DNA of 64,000 nucleotides from Acidimicrobiia bacterium. Lineage in GTDB: Bacteria; Actinomycetota; Acidimicrobiia; IMCC26256; PALSA-610. Location: NCBI GenBank assembly GCA_036271555.1, contig DATBAK010000037.1, positions 1 to 64,000 of the forward strand. The letters are read 5' to 3'. Within the stretch, counting starts at the first letter, position 1, and every line of letters begins with the position of its first letter. The translations under genes were made by a program, and so were the position numbers. The notes under the pieces were generated by a model that was not told the DNA's origin, ran no database searches, and saw nothing but the letters and a program-made list of their open reading frames with translations. This document shows positions 30,623 through 39,726 of this stretch, in pieces.

Positions 30623-31246
30623 TCAGTCGCGGCCGGCCGCGCTGCGCAGCTCGCGCCATTCGGCGGGGCGCACGACCCATTCGAGCTGACGGCCGGTCTC
30701 CGCGGCCGCTTCGGGCGGGACCGCGACGATGCGGTCGATGGTGAAGCCGAGTCGACGCGGGATCGCGGCGCTCGCGTGGTTCGCCTCGTCGCAGTAGACG
30801 AGCACGCGCTCGATCCCGTCGACCGCGAGCGCGGTGTCGGTGAGCGCGGCGACCGCGCGCGTCGCGAGCCCGAAGCCGGTCACGTCGGCGCACAGCCAGT
30901 AGCCGATCTCGAGCGTCCGCGGTCCGCGTCGCGCGGTCAGGCCGAACGCGCCGAGCAGGCGTTCGAAGCCGTCGTCGGCGGTCGCGAAGAGCCCGTAGCC
31001 GAAGTCGGCACCGCGCGCCCATTGCAGGTCGGCCTCCGCGAGCCGGCGGCGCTGGAAGCGCGTGTCCGCCGAATCCTTGCCCGCCCACGGCATCCAGGGC
31101 CGCAGGTGGTCGAGGTTGTCGCCGACCGCACCCGCGACCTTCGGCGCGTCGCCGACGCGCAAACGACGCAACGCGAACGTGCGCTCCGCGCCGGGACCGA
31201 GCGTGCCGTTGCCGAGGTCGATCCGATCCGGAGGCAGCGCGGCCAC
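30623..31246 (-). CDS. GNAT acetyltransferase (RimJ/RimL-like)
   Basis: 207 aa. The N-terminal LRRLRVGDAPKVAGAVGDNL and LRPWMPWA segments and the acetyl-CoA-binding region around TGFGLATRAVAALTD are typical of RimJ/RimL-type N-acetyltransferases, followed by HASAAIPRRLGF. These acetylate protein N-termini or small molecules. Convergent with the acyl-CoA dehydrogenase across the repeat at 30.6 kb. Substrate unknown. Confidence 0.88.
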   Translation of the reverse strand: MAALPPDRIDLGNGTLGPGAERTFALRRLRVGDAPKVAGAVGDNLDHLRPWMPWAGKDSADTRFQRRRLAEADLQWARGADFGYGLFATADDGFERLLGAFGLTARRGPRTLEIGYWLCADVTGFGLATRAVAALTDTALAVDGIERVLVYCDEANHASAAIPRRLGFTIDRIVAVPPEAAAETGRQLEWVVRPAEWRELRSAAGRD

Positions 31247-31308
31247 GGCGTCAGTACATCACGCGGCGCGAATGGGTGCGGCGCGCGATACCGCTCGGAC
31301 GCGATCGG

Positions 31309-31866
31309 TCAGCTGATTTGGAGCTTCCCGACCAGGCGGAAGGCCACCGACGCGAGCGGCGCGCTGACGCAGTCGCGCGGCTTCGGCGCGAACTCGATCG
31401 TCGCGCTCAGCTTCATGCCCTTGAACACTCCGGTGGTCACCTTGCCCTTGACGCGCAGCTTGGTCGGCTGCCCGAGCATGGCGTTCAACGTCACCGTGGT
31501 GGTCGACGTCTTGCCGGTGTTCCACTTCGTCGTGAGCGTGCCGGTCGGCGGGTGCGGTGACGACTTGCCCGCGACGAAGATGTCGCAGTTGGTGTCGGCG
31601 TGGAACTTGCTCGTCGAGCTGAAGGTGCCGCTCGTGACGCCGCCACCCTTGCAACCGCCGGACTTCGCGCCCTTCACCGTGACCGCCGGCTCGACCTTCT
31701 GCTTCGAGTGGAAGACGGGCAGTGGCGGCTTGAAGGTCGCGGTGCCGCTGCTGCTCGAACAGGTCGTGCCACCCGCTGCGGCGGCGCGGCTTGCAGTGCC
31801 GCCGACCGTGATCACCATCGGGACGACGAACGCGATCGTGAGCCACCACTTCGTCGACGCGCGCAT
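31309..31866 (-). CDS. Small secreted Thr/Ser/Lys-rich protein
   Basis: 185 aa. A Sec signal peptide (WWLTIAFVVPMVITVGG, cleavage near SRAAAA) is followed by a mature protein rich in Thr, Ser and Lys with about four Cys, likely all beta. GGAAGGA precedes ATG 31866 at good spacing; the longer frame upstream runs into the divergent editing gene. The 94-nt gap to that gene probably holds two promoters. No recognised family. Confidence 0.78.
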   Translation of the reverse strand: MRASTKWWLTIAFVVPMVITVGGTASRAAAAGGTTCSSSSGTATFKPPLPVFHSKQKVEPAVTVKGAKSGGCKGGGVTSGTFSSTSKFHADTNCDIFVAGKSSPHPPTGTLTTKWNTGKTSTTTVTLNAMLGQPTKLRVKGKVTTGVFKGMKLSATIEFAPKPRDCVSAPLASVAFRLVGKLQIS

Positions 31867-31960
31867 TCGAGTTCCTTCCGCCGGGGAGGAGACCTTCGCG
31901 TGGTACCCGCGGGACGCGCCGGGAAACGAGGCGCGCGCCCGACCACTAGGGTCGCACGCG

Positions 31961-32665
31961 ATGGCGACGGAGTTGTTGTTCTTGCGCGATGCGTACCTGC
32001 GCGAGTTCGACGCGCGCGTCGTGTCGCGACGCGACGACGCGGTCGCGCTCGACCGCACCGCGTGCTACGCGACGGGCGGTGGACAACCCCACGACCGGGG
32101 CTTGCTCGACGATGTGGAGATTGTCGACGTGCGCAAGGACGGCGACCTCGTGTGGCACACGCTCGCCGGTGCTGCGCCCGAAGAAGGTGCGAACGTGCAC
32201 GGTGTGCTCGATTGGGACCGCCGCCACCGGCTCATGCGTACGCACTCCGCGTTGCACACGCTGTGCGGCGTGATCTGGAACGAGTGGGGCAAGGCGGTCA
32301 CCGGCGGCAACATGGAACCGCTCGAAGCGCGTATGGACTTCGAGTTCGACCCGCTGCCGGAGGGCTTCGCCGCGACCGTCACCGAGCTCGTGAACGCCGA
32401 GATCGCGGCGGACCGGCCGATCGAGGTGTCGTTCCTGCCACGCGGCACCGCGCTCGACGACGCGGATCTCATCCGCACGAAGGTGAACCTCATCCCCGAG
32501 TCGGTCACCGAGATCCGAGTCGTCGACATCGTCGGTCTCGACAAGCAGGCCGACGGCGGCACGCACGTGCACTCGACCGCGGAGATCGGTCGCTTCGAAG
32601 TGGTGAAGACGGAGAGCAAGGGCAAGGGCAACAAGCGCCTGCGCGTCCGCATCCACGACGCGTAA
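31961..32665 (+). CDS. Alanyl-tRNA editing protein (AlaX-like)
   Basis: 234 aa stand-alone AlaRS editing domain, which removes Ser or Gly mis-attached to tRNA-Ala. It shows the glycine-rich YATGGGQPHDRG, the zinc motif HSALH, and the second motif ADGGTHVHST with Asp where classical AlaRS has Cys. The C-terminal TESKGKGNKRLRVRI is typical of the AlaX-M group. ATG 31961 fits homologue length; the upstream open frame to 30776 is an artefact of GC content. Cytoplasmic, apparently monocistronic. Confidence 0.93.
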   Translation: MATELLFLRDAYLREFDARVVSRRDDAVALDRTACYATGGGQPHDRGLLDDVEIVDVRKDGDLVWHTLAGAAPEEGANVHGVLDWDRRHRLMRTHSALHTLCGVIWNEWGKAVTGGNMEPLEARMDFEFDPLPEGFAATVTELVNAEIAADRPIEVSFLPRGTALDDADLIRTKVNLIPESVTEIRVVDIVGLDKQADGGTHVHSTAEIGRFEVVKTESKGKGNKRLRVRIHDA

Positions 32666-32683
32666 GCGCGCGCGTGTCGCGGC

Positions 32684-33466
32684 TCAGCCCGCGATCGCGT
32701 TCCGGAAACCTTCGAGGCCGCCGCCGTCGACGAGGATGTCGATGCCGGAGACGAACGACGCCGCGTCGGAGAGCAGGAACGCGACGACCGCGGCAACTTC
32801 GTCGGGCCGCCCGAACCGACCCGCGGGCGAGTGCTCGAGCATGAGCTTCATCACCGGCTGGCCGTCGAACTCCTGCCGGCCCATGTCGGTGTCGATCATG
32901 CCCGGCGACACCGAGTTCACGCGTCCGCCGCGCGCGCCCCAGGTGACCGCGGCGCGCGCGACGGCGCGGATCACGCCGTGCTTCGCCCACGCGTACGCGA
33001 TCCCGGGATCGGCGAGCCGTTCCGCGGCGCGGTCGAGGAAGCCGTCGGCGAGCGGTTCCTCGACGAGCGCGGCGAGCTCGGGGTCGGGCGCGAGCACCGC
33101 GATCTGGTGCGCGGCGCTCGACGCGAAGCACACCGCGCGCGTGCCCGGGGTCACGAGCGGCTCGAAGCCGTCGAGCAGGAGCTGGGTACCGACCAGGTCG
33201 ACCGCGAGGATCCGGCGCGCGTCGGCCATCGTCGGTGAGATACCGGCCGCGTGCACGAGCGCGCGCAGCGGGCCGAAGTCCCGGACCCGCGCGACGAGCG
33301 TCGCGATCGCGTCGGGGTCCCCGACGTCGCACGGGACACCCACCGTTCCGTCGATCGCGGGCGCGTCGAGATCGGCGACGACGACGTGCTCGGCGAGGTC
33401 GCGGACGCGCTCGACGCAGGCGCGACCCATGCCGCGCGCCGCACCGGTGACCACGACGACCGACAC
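32684..33466 (-). CDS. SDR family oxidoreductase
   Basis: 260 aa. NAD(P) motif TGAARGMG, VHAAGIS, catalytic YAWAKHG, and the conserved end SFVSGIDILVDGGGLEGF. GTG 33466 starts directly at the first beta strand (VSVVVVTGAARG), and the open frame before it lies antisense to the divergent VOC gene. These enzymes resemble 3-alpha/20-beta hydroxysteroid dehydrogenases, but the substrate is not determined. Convergent with the AlaX-like gene (18-nt gap). Confidence 0.9.
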   Translation of the reverse strand: MSVVVVTGAARGMGRACVERVRDLAEHVVVADLDAPAIDGTVGVPCDVGDPDAIATLVARVRDFGPLRALVHAAGISPTMADARRILAVDLVGTQLLLDGFEPLVTPGTRAVCFASSAAHQIAVLAPDPELAALVEEPLADGFLDRAAERLADPGIAYAWAKHGVIRAVARAAVTWGARGGRVNSVSPGMIDTDMGRQEFDGQPVMKLMLEHSPAGRFGRPDEVAAVVAFLLSDAASFVSGIDILVDGGGLEGFRNAIAG

Positions 33467-33503
33467 CCGCGCAGCGTACCGGCACGGTCCTATCCTCGAC
33501 CGC

Positions 33504-33863
33504 GTGGGAGCCAGGTTCACCGAGCTCAGCGTCGACGCACACGATGTCGACGCACTCGCGCGCTTCTGGTGCGCGGTGCTCGGCTGGAACGAGGTCGATC
33601 GCGACGAGGACGCGGTCGAGATCGCCGATCCCGACGGGTCGCGGCCGACGATCGTGATCGCGAAGGTCGCCGACGACAAGGTCGTGAAGAACCGCGTGCA
33701 CCTCGACGTCAGTCCGGTGGGCAGCGATCAGGCCGAGGAGCTCGAGCGCTTGCTTGCGCTCGGCGCGACGCGCGTCGACGTCGGTCAGGGCGAGGTCTCG
33801 TGGATCGTGCTCGCCGACCCCGAGGGCAACGAGTTCTGTCTGCTCTCGCGCCGGCGCGACTGA
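33504..33863 (+). CDS. VOC/glyoxalase superfamily protein
   Basis: 119 aa, a single set of two beta-alpha-beta-beta-beta units. LSVDAHDVDALARFWCAVLGW at the start is split here as SVDAHDVDALARFW and CAVLGW. VKNRVHLDVSP and LADPEGNEFCLL complete the actinobacterial glyoxalase-like fold (PF18029 type). GTG start; divergent from the SDR with 37 nt between starts and 5 nt before the next gene, so likely co-transcribed with it. Function unknown. Confidence 0.88.
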   Translation: MGARFTELSVDAHDVDALARFWCAVLGWNEVDRDEDAVEIADPDGSRPTIVIAKVADDKVVKNRVHLDVSPVGSDQAEELERLLALGATRVDVGQGEVSWIVLADPEGNEFCLLSRRRD

Positions 33864-33868
33864 CGCGC

Positions 33869-34498
33869 ATGGTGTTACTGCGCGAATTCCTCGAGTGCGA
33901 CGGTGTGCACGAGCACGTCGAGCTGGGCTCGCGCGTCGGCTTCCTCGCGCTGCACGGAGGGCTCGAGCGGGGCACCTTCGAGATCGCGCGCGAGGCGAGC
34001 ATCCGGTCGGGCGCGTCGTTGTACGCAGTCGTGCAACCCGAGACGCTGCGCTGGCACGTGTCGTCGGCGGACTACGACCCCGCGCAGTCCGACGCGCTGG
34101 CCGCGTTCCTCGACCACGTCGACGTCATCGTGTCGGTGCACGGCTACGGCGGGCTCATTCCCTCCGACGACCGATGGACGACCGTGCTCGTCGGGGGCGC
34201 GGACCGCGCGCTCGCGGCCCGGCTCGCGGCGGCACTGCGCGGTGCGCTGCCCGAGTACACCTTTCTCGACGAGCTCGAGCGCATCCCGCTCGGACTGCGC
34301 GGCGTGCATCCCGACAATCCCGTCAACCGGGCGCGCCGCGGGGGAGTGCAGCTCGAGCTGCCGCCGCGCGTGCGCGGCTACGGCCGCTGGTGGGACGAGC
34401 GCGATCCGGAAGGGCCGGCGCCGGGCACGCTGCGCCCGCACACCGAAGCGCTCGTTGTCGCGCTCGCCGATCAGGCCAGGTGGCCGGTGTCGTTGTAG
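33869..34498 (+). CDS. Poly-gamma-glutamate hydrolase family (YjqB/DUF867) protein
   Basis: 209 aa zinc carboxypeptidase-like fold. VGFLALHGGLERGTFEIARE at the N-terminus and VIVSVHGYGG match the YjqB/PghP family, known from phage gamma-PGA hydrolases but also found as chromosomal copies. No capsule genes or phage genes surround it. ATG 33869. The last 28 nt overlap the convergent histidine phosphatase gene. Confidence 0.82.
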   Translation: MVLLREFLECDGVHEHVELGSRVGFLALHGGLERGTFEIAREASIRSGASLYAVVQPETLRWHVSSADYDPAQSDALAAFLDHVDVIVSVHGYGGLIPSDDRWTTVLVGGADRALAARLAAALRGALPEYTFLDELERIPLGLRGVHPDNPVNRARRGGVQLELPPRVRGYGRWWDERDPEGPAPGTLRPHTEALVVALADQARWPVSL

Positions 34499-35169
34499 CG
34501 GCGCAGGATCGTGCGGTCGCCGGTGACGACGATCTCGCTGATCGACGCGTTGTCGGCGCCCGCGAACGCGAACGGACGCGAGTCCGTGACCCGCTGCAGC
34601 AGCTGGCCGATGACGCCGCCGTGCACGACCGCGACGACGCGGCCGTCGGGATGCGCGTCGACGATGCGCTGCAGACCGCGCTGCAAGCGCGCGTCGAACG
34701 CTTCCGCGGGCTCGGCGCCGGGGATCACGTCCCACCGCTCCTGCTTGAAGATCTCCTCGAAGATCGGATCGCGCGCCGCGGCGCGCACGCGCAGCTCGCC
34801 GCCTTCCCATTCGCCGAGGAACACCTCGCGAAGCTCCGGCTCTTCGATCGGCGTGAGCCCGAGCCGCGCCGCGAGCGGCGCCGCGGTCTGGTGCGTCCGC
34901 TGCAACGTGGTGACGTAGATCGCGTCGACCCGCTCGAGCGCGAGTCGCTCGCCGACCTTCTCCGCCTGCGCGACGCCGACCGGGTCGAGCTCGGGATCGC
35001 CATGCCCGTCGCGTCGCGCGAACGGCTCGCCCGGACGCGCGGGTGCGGACTCGCCGTGGCGCACGAGGAGCACGGTCGTCGCGCCCGGCGGCACGCTGAA
35101 CTGGTGCTGCCGGAAACCCTCGGGCGTCGGCTCGTGCTCTCCGAATTGCGCGGAGCGGGGGGCGGGCAC
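34471..35169 (-). CDS. Histidine phosphatase (phosphoglycerate mutase-like) family protein
   Basis: 232 aa. The catalytic LLVRHGES (phospho-His) and the late VVAVVHGGVIGQLL His are present. The region between resembles broad-specificity phosphatases rather than glycolytic mutases, which have the separate gene near 63 kb. An N-terminal extension of about 30 residues (MPAPRSAQFGEHEPTPEGFR) precedes the first strand. Divergent from the thioesterase (49-nt gap). Confidence 0.9.
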   Translation of the reverse strand: MPAPRSAQFGEHEPTPEGFRQHQFSVPPGATTVLLVRHGESAPARPGEPFARRDGHGDPELDPVGVAQAEKVGERLALERVDAIYVTTLQRTHQTAAPLAARLGLTPIEEPELREVFLGEWEGGELRVRAAARDPIFEEIFKQERWDVIPGAEPAEAFDARLQRGLQRIVDAHPDGRVVAVVHGGVIGQLLQRVTDSRPFAFAGADNASISEIVVTGDRTILRRYNDTGHLA

Positions 35170-35218
35170 GCGTTTCCTCCGGGTTCGGGGCGGGCGGCCG
35201 GCAGGCTACGTTGCCGTC

Positions 35219-35986
35219 GTGGCCGGTGACGAGCTGGTGCCCCGCCCGACGCGCGGTCGCGTGTTCACGGGCTCGGTGCGCGTGCGGCTCGCGGATCTCT
35301 CGCGTACGGGTCGGCTCCGCCTCGACGCGATCGCGCGGTTCATGCAGGACGTCGCGAGCGACGACGCCGTCGACGCGGGTCAGCAACCCGAGCGCGCCTG
35401 GGTCATGCGGCGGCTCGCCGTCGAGTTGCACGACGACCGCGCCGCGCACCTGCGCGACGAGCTCACGCTGGCCACGTGGTGCTCGGGAGTCGGCCGCGCG
35501 TGGGCCGAGCGCCGCACCGACATCGCGCTCGGTGCGACGACGGTCGCGCGCGCGACCGCGGTGTGGGTGCTCATCGACGTCGCGAGCGGACGTCCGGTGC
35601 CGCTCGGTCCCGACTTCGACGCCGTGTTCGGCGAGGCGGCCGGCGGTCGGAGCATCGGCCAGCGCCTGAGTCATCCGCCACCCGCGGACGGTGCGCGGCG
35701 CGACCGCTGGCCGGTTCGGACCACCGACTTCGACCTGCTCGGTCACGTGAACAACGCCGCGTACTGGGCCGCGGCCGAGGACGCGCTCGCCATGCTCGAC
35801 CCGCGTCGTGCCCCCCGCCGCGTCGCGATCGAGTTCCGCGGTGGCATCGACCCCGGTGAGCCCGTCGACCTCGTGCAGATGACCGACGGCAACGAGCTTC
35901 GCCTGTGGCTCACGGTCGCGGGTGACGTGAGGGCGTCGATGCGGCTCGACCTCGCGCCCTCGGACCGTGTGGCGGGTCGCTTCTAG
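35219..35986 (+). CDS. Acyl-ACP thioesterase (FatA/FatB-like)
   Basis: 255 aa double hot-dog protein. N-terminal VFTGSVRVRLADLSRTGRLR and AWVMRRLAVELHD, then the second hot-dog with DFDLLGHVNNAAYW (the Asp-x-Asn/His active-site region of this family). It releases free fatty acid from ACP or hydrolyses a related acyl thioester. GTG start. The F420 LLM gene follows 9 nt downstream and may be co-transcribed. Confidence 0.88.
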   Translation: MAGDELVPRPTRGRVFTGSVRVRLADLSRTGRLRLDAIARFMQDVASDDAVDAGQQPERAWVMRRLAVELHDDRAAHLRDELTLATWCSGVGRAWAERRTDIALGATTVARATAVWVLIDVASGRPVPLGPDFDAVFGEAAGGRSIGQRLSHPPPADGARRDRWPVRTTDFDLLGHVNNAAYWAAAEDALAMLDPRRAPRRVAIEFRGGIDPGEPVDLVQMTDGNELRLWLTVAGDVRASMRLDLAPSDRVAGRF

Positions 35987-35995
35987 GATGCGCGC

Positions 35996-37033
35996 ATGGC
36001 CAAGGACCTGAAGCTCGGATTCCAGATCGGCTACTGGGGAGCGTCGCCGCCGCCGAACTTCCCCGACATCCTCGTCGAGGCCGAGAAGCTCGGCTACGAC
36101 TCGTTCTGGACCGCCGAGGCGTACGGCTCCGACGCGCTGACCCCGCTCGCGTGGTGGGGTGCGTCGACGTCGCGCATCAAGCTCGGCACGTCGATATGCC
36201 AGATGTCGGCGCGCTCACCCGCGGCGATGGGCATGGCCGCGATCACGCTCGACCATCTGTCGGGCGGACGCTTCATCCTCGGACTCGGCGCGTCGGGTCC
36301 GCAGGTCGCCGAGGGTTGGTACGGCGACGACTACCGCAAGCCGCTCGCGCGCACGCGCGAGTACGTCGAGATCGTGCGGCGCGTGGTCGCGCGCGAGGAA
36401 CCGGTCGACTTCGAGGGCAAGCACTACCAGATGCCGTTGCGCGGCGGCATGGGGCTCGGCAAGCCGCTGAAGTCGATCACGCACCCGCTCCGCAAGGAGA
36501 TCCCGATCTACCTCGCGTCGGAGGGTCCGAAGAACGTCGCGCTCACCGCGGAGATCGCCGACGGCTGGCTCGCGATCTTCTACGCGCCGCGCGTCGACGG
36601 TTTCTACAAGGACGCGTTGAGCGAAGGCTTCGCGCGCCCGACCGCGCGCCACGGCTGGGACGACTTCGAGATCGCGTGCACGGTGCCGGTGATCATCACC
36701 GACGACCCCGAGAGCGCGGCCGACTTCTACCGTCCGGTGATGGCGCTCTACATCGGTGGTATGGGCGCGCGCGAGGTGAACTTCCACAACGAGGTGTTCG
36801 CGCGCATGGGCTACGAACGCGAGGCGAAGGTCATCCAGGATCTCTACCTCGACGGCAAGAAGGAAGAGGCCGCGCGCGAGGTGCCGCTGCAGCTCATCGA
36901 GGACACCGCGCTCATCGGTCCGAAGGAGAAGATCCGCGACGACCTCGAGAAGTGGCGCGAGTCGGTCGTCGGCACCCTCCTCATCAGCGGCGACGTGAAC
37001 ACCCTGCGCACGGTCGCGGACCTGGTTCTGTAA
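35996..37033 (+). CDS. F420-dependent LLM-class oxidoreductase
   Basis: 345 aa TIM-barrel flavin/F420 enzyme of the luciferase-like family. The N-terminal LGFQIGYWGA, FWTAEAYGSDALTPLAWW and the GRFILGLGASGPQVAEGWYG segment fit actinobacterial F420 LLM groups. It would use reduced F420 to act on an unknown substrate. It lies between the thioesterase and the YceH-ALDH fusion, all on one strand with gaps of 9 and 6 nt, so they form a probable three-gene operon. Confidence 0.92.
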   Translation: MAKDLKLGFQIGYWGASPPPNFPDILVEAEKLGYDSFWTAEAYGSDALTPLAWWGASTSRIKLGTSICQMSARSPAAMGMAAITLDHLSGGRFILGLGASGPQVAEGWYGDDYRKPLARTREYVEIVRRVVAREEPVDFEGKHYQMPLRGGMGLGKPLKSITHPLRKEIPIYLASEGPKNVALTAEIADGWLAIFYAPRVDGFYKDALSEGFARPTARHGWDDFEIACTVPVIITDDPESAADFYRPVMALYIGGMGAREVNFHNEVFARMGYEREAKVIQDLYLDGKKEEAAREVPLQLIEDTALIGPKEKIRDDLEKWRESVVGTLLISGDVNTLRTVADLVL

Positions 37034-37039
37034 CAGGCC

Positions 37040-39097
37040 GTGAGCGACGACGACGAAGCGGGCGGCGGCTCCGAGCCGGAGCGGATCACGCTCGAACCGG
37101 AAGAGGCGCGCGTCGTCGGCGCGCTCGCGGAGAAGTCGCTCGCGACGCCCGAGAACTACCCGCTGTCGCTGAACGGGCTCGTCACCGCGTGCAACCAGTC
37201 GACGAACCGCGAGCCGGTCGTTGCCTACGACGAGGCGACGGTCGAACGCGCGCTCGAAGGACTGCGCGAGAAGCAGCTGGCGCGCCGCATCAAGGCGGCC
37301 GGGCAGCGGGTCGTGAAGCACCGGCACGTGCTCGACGAGACGTTGCGTCTGAACCGGCGCGAGCTCGCGCTCGTCACGTTGTTGCTGCTGAGGGGTCCGC
37401 AGACGCCGGGTGAGCTGAAGACGCGGAGCGGCCGGCTCGCGACGTTCGACACGCTCGCCGACGTCGAGGCCGCGTTGCGTGCGCTCGCCGAGCCCACACG
37501 CGGATTCGTCGGTGAGCTCGGCCGGCGCCCCGGACAGAAGGAGAACCGCTGGGGCGAGCGGCTGACCGCCGGCGCGGCCGACGGCGCCGCCGGGGTCGCG
37601 GGTGTCGCGCCGGCGCCCGAGCCGACCGTCGGTGTGCCGTCGACCCCCACGGTCGGCGTCTCGTCGCAGCCGCGTCCGGAGCGCGCGTTCACGCCGTCAC
37701 CGGCGACGCCGCGCCCGATCCCGGTGCGCAACCCTGCGACCGGTGCGCTGATCCGCGAGCTCGAGGTCGACGACGACGCGACGGTCGCGACGAAGGTGCG
37801 GAGGGCGCGCGCCGCGCAAGCGGGCTGGGCGGCGCGCTCGTTCGACGATCGCGCGGTCGTGCTGCTCGACTTCGTCGATCGCCTCGAGGCCGCGATCGAC
37901 GACTGCGCGGCGACGACGACGTCGGAGATGGGCAAGCCGATCACGCAGGCCCGCAACGAGATCCGCGCGGTGCGCGAGCGCGTCGAGTTCTTCGTCGAGC
38001 ACGTGCCGCGCATCGCCGCGGCGCGCACGGTGACGACGGCTCCGGAGCTCGAAGAGTCGATCACGTACGACCCGGCCGGCGTCGTCGCGCACGTGAGCGC
38101 GTGGAACTACCCGTACTTCGTCGGACTCAACTCGATCGTGCCCGCGCTGCTCGCCGGCAACGCGGTGATCTACAAGCCGTCGGAGCTCGCGTCGCTCACC
38201 GGCCTGCGCATCACCGATGTGCTGCACGCGTCCGGAGTGCCGGTCGACGTCATGCAGGCCGCGGTCGGAGCGGGTCCGACCGGCGCCGCGGTCGTCGAGA
38301 GCAACGTCGACGTCGTCTGCTTCACCGGCTCGTACGCGACGGGCCGGCGCGTCGCGGCCGCGGCGGCCGAACGTCTCGCGCGGGCGCAACTCGAGCTGGG
38401 CGGCAAGGACCCCGCCTACGTCTGCGACGACGTCGACATCGCGCGCACGGCGACCGCGGTCGCCGAGGGCGTCTTCTACAACGCGGGTCAGTCGTGCTGC
38501 GCGATCGAGCGCGTGTACGTGCACGAGCGGATCTTCGACGCGTTCGTCGATGCCTTCGTCGCCGAGACGCGTGGCTACGTGCCCGGCGATCCGACCGATC
38601 CTGCGACGACGCTCGGGCCGCTCGCGCGCGCGGAACAACCCGCGCTGCTCGCGGCGCAGGTCGCCGACGCGGTCGCGCGCGGCGCACGGGTCGTCGCCGA
38701 CGGCGGCTCGGTCGACGGCGCCGGCAACTTCTTCGCGCCGGTGGTGCTCGTCGACGTCGACCACTCGATGACCGTGATGCGCGAGGAATCCTTCGGACCG
38801 GTGATCGGCATCCAACGGGTCGCCTCCGACAGCGAAGCCGCGCGCCTCGCCGCCGACACCGAGTACGGCCTCACCGCCGCGATCTTCACCGACGACCGCG
38901 AGCGCGCCGACCACTTCCTCGCGGGCATGGACTCGGGCACGGTCTACTGGAACTGCTCCGACCGCACCACCGCGCGCCTGCCCTGGGCGGGGCGCGGCCA
39001 CTCGGGTCTCGGCGTGTCGCTCGGCGACGCGGGGATCCACGCCTTCCTACGCGAGAAGGCCCGCCACAGTCGACCGCCGCGCGCCTCGTCTACCTAG
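37040..39097 (+). CDS. YceH (DUF480)-aldehyde dehydrogenase fusion protein
   Basis: 685 aa in one frame. Residues about 15-175 are a complete YceH/DUF480 tandem winged-helix domain (LAEKSLATPENYPLSLNGLV, CNQSTNREPVV, ending RPGQKENRW). Residues about 176-226 form an Ala/Pro/Val linker with PTVGVPSTPTVGVSSQP. Residues about 227-670 are an aldehyde dehydrogenase of the succinate-semialdehyde type, with VSAWNYPY, LELGGKDP (Glu) and the catalytic Cys in NAGQSCCAIERVYV. Both are usually separate proteins of about 215 and 455 aa. GTG start 6 nt after the LLM gene. It could be a redox enzyme with a DNA- or protein-binding module. The 3' end overlaps the convergent permease by 4 nt. Confidence 0.9.
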   Translation: MSDDDEAGGGSEPERITLEPEEARVVGALAEKSLATPENYPLSLNGLVTACNQSTNREPVVAYDEATVERALEGLREKQLARRIKAAGQRVVKHRHVLDETLRLNRRELALVTLLLLRGPQTPGELKTRSGRLATFDTLADVEAALRALAEPTRGFVGELGRRPGQKENRWGERLTAGAADGAAGVAGVAPAPEPTVGVPSTPTVGVSSQPRPERAFTPSPATPRPIPVRNPATGALIRELEVDDDATVATKVRRARAAQAGWAARSFDDRAVVLLDFVDRLEAAIDDCAATTTSEMGKPITQARNEIRAVRERVEFFVEHVPRIAAARTVTTAPELEESITYDPAGVVAHVSAWNYPYFVGLNSIVPALLAGNAVIYKPSELASLTGLRITDVLHASGVPVDVMQAAVGAGPTGAAVVESNVDVVCFTGSYATGRRVAAAAAERLARAQLELGGKDPAYVCDDVDIARTATAVAEGVFYNAGQSCCAIERVYVHERIFDAFVDAFVAETRGYVPGDPTDPATTLGPLARAEQPALLAAQVADAVARGARVVADGGSVDGAGNFFAPVVLVDVDHSMTVMREESFGPVIGIQRVASDSEAARLAADTEYGLTAAIFTDDRERADHFLAGMDSGTVYWNCSDRTTARLPWAGRGHSGLGVSLGDAGIHAFLREKARHSRPPRASST

Positions 39098-39726
39098 TTC
39101 CGGCGGTCGGCCAGCGCGCCGGCGCCGACGACCGCGCCGAGCGCCACCACGATCGCGACCGGCACCGCGACCAGCGCGCGGCCGACGCGGTCGTCGTTCA
39201 GGTCGCGAAGCACGTGTTGCAACGGCGGCAACAACGCGAGCACGACGAACGCGCCGATCGACACGAGCAGCGCCACACCGGTGTTGTCGACGACGGGTCG
39301 GTGCAGGCACGTGCCGATCGCAACACCGACCGCGGTCGCCGCGACCTGCAGGAGCAGGGCGGTGATCACGATCACGACGGGGTTCGGCGCGTGCGCGGGG
39401 TTCTGCGCGGTCGCGAGCCCCGCGATCGTCGGAATCAGCGCGAGCTCGTTGGCGAACGTGAAGGCGGTGACGGCGCGGGCGCGGTGCAGGCGCGCGGGCG
39501 ATCCGGTCGCCGCGGCGAGCAGCTCGCGGTGCCCCTGGTCGTCGATGTTGCCGATGCCGACCGTGAGCCAGCACGCGATGGCGATGAACATGAACGAGTC
39601 GTTGCCGGCGTTGCTCAATCCGCTGCCGGGGCTCGCGACGGTGAAGGCGGTCCAGAGCAACACGATGACCGCGGGGCCGACCCACTTCGCCGACCGCAGC
39701 GCGAGCCGCGAGTTGAACGCGATCAC
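39094..39726 (-). CDS. ABC transporter permease-like integral membrane protein
   Basis: 210 aa with about six hydrophobic helices (WVGPAVIVLLWTAFTV, FMFIAIACWLTVGIG, IVITALLLQVAATAVG, VALLVSIGAFVVLALL, ALVAVPVAIVVALGAVVG). It has no recognised catalytic motif. GTG start overlaps the stop of an ABC ATPase gene (GTGA at 39723-39726), so it is probably the membrane half of a small ABC-2-type exporter. Substrate unknown. Confidence 0.8.
   Translation of the reverse strand: MIAFNSRLALRSAKWVGPAVIVLLWTAFTVASPGSGLSNAGNDSFMFIAIACWLTVGIGNIDDQGHRELLAAATGSPARLHRARAVTAFTFANELALIPTIAGLATAQNPAHAPNPVVIVITALLLQVAATAVGVAIGTCLHRPVVDNTGVALLVSIGAFVVLALLPPLQHVLRDLNDDRVGRALVAVPVAIVVALGAVVGAGALADRRN

Noticed and set aside
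31961-32665. Cys-to-Asp change in the second zinc motif (ADGGTHV) of the AlaX-like protein as a novelty
   Set aside because: I recall this DGGTHV form from many stand-alone alanyl-tRNA editing proteins, so it is probably a normal subgroup feature.
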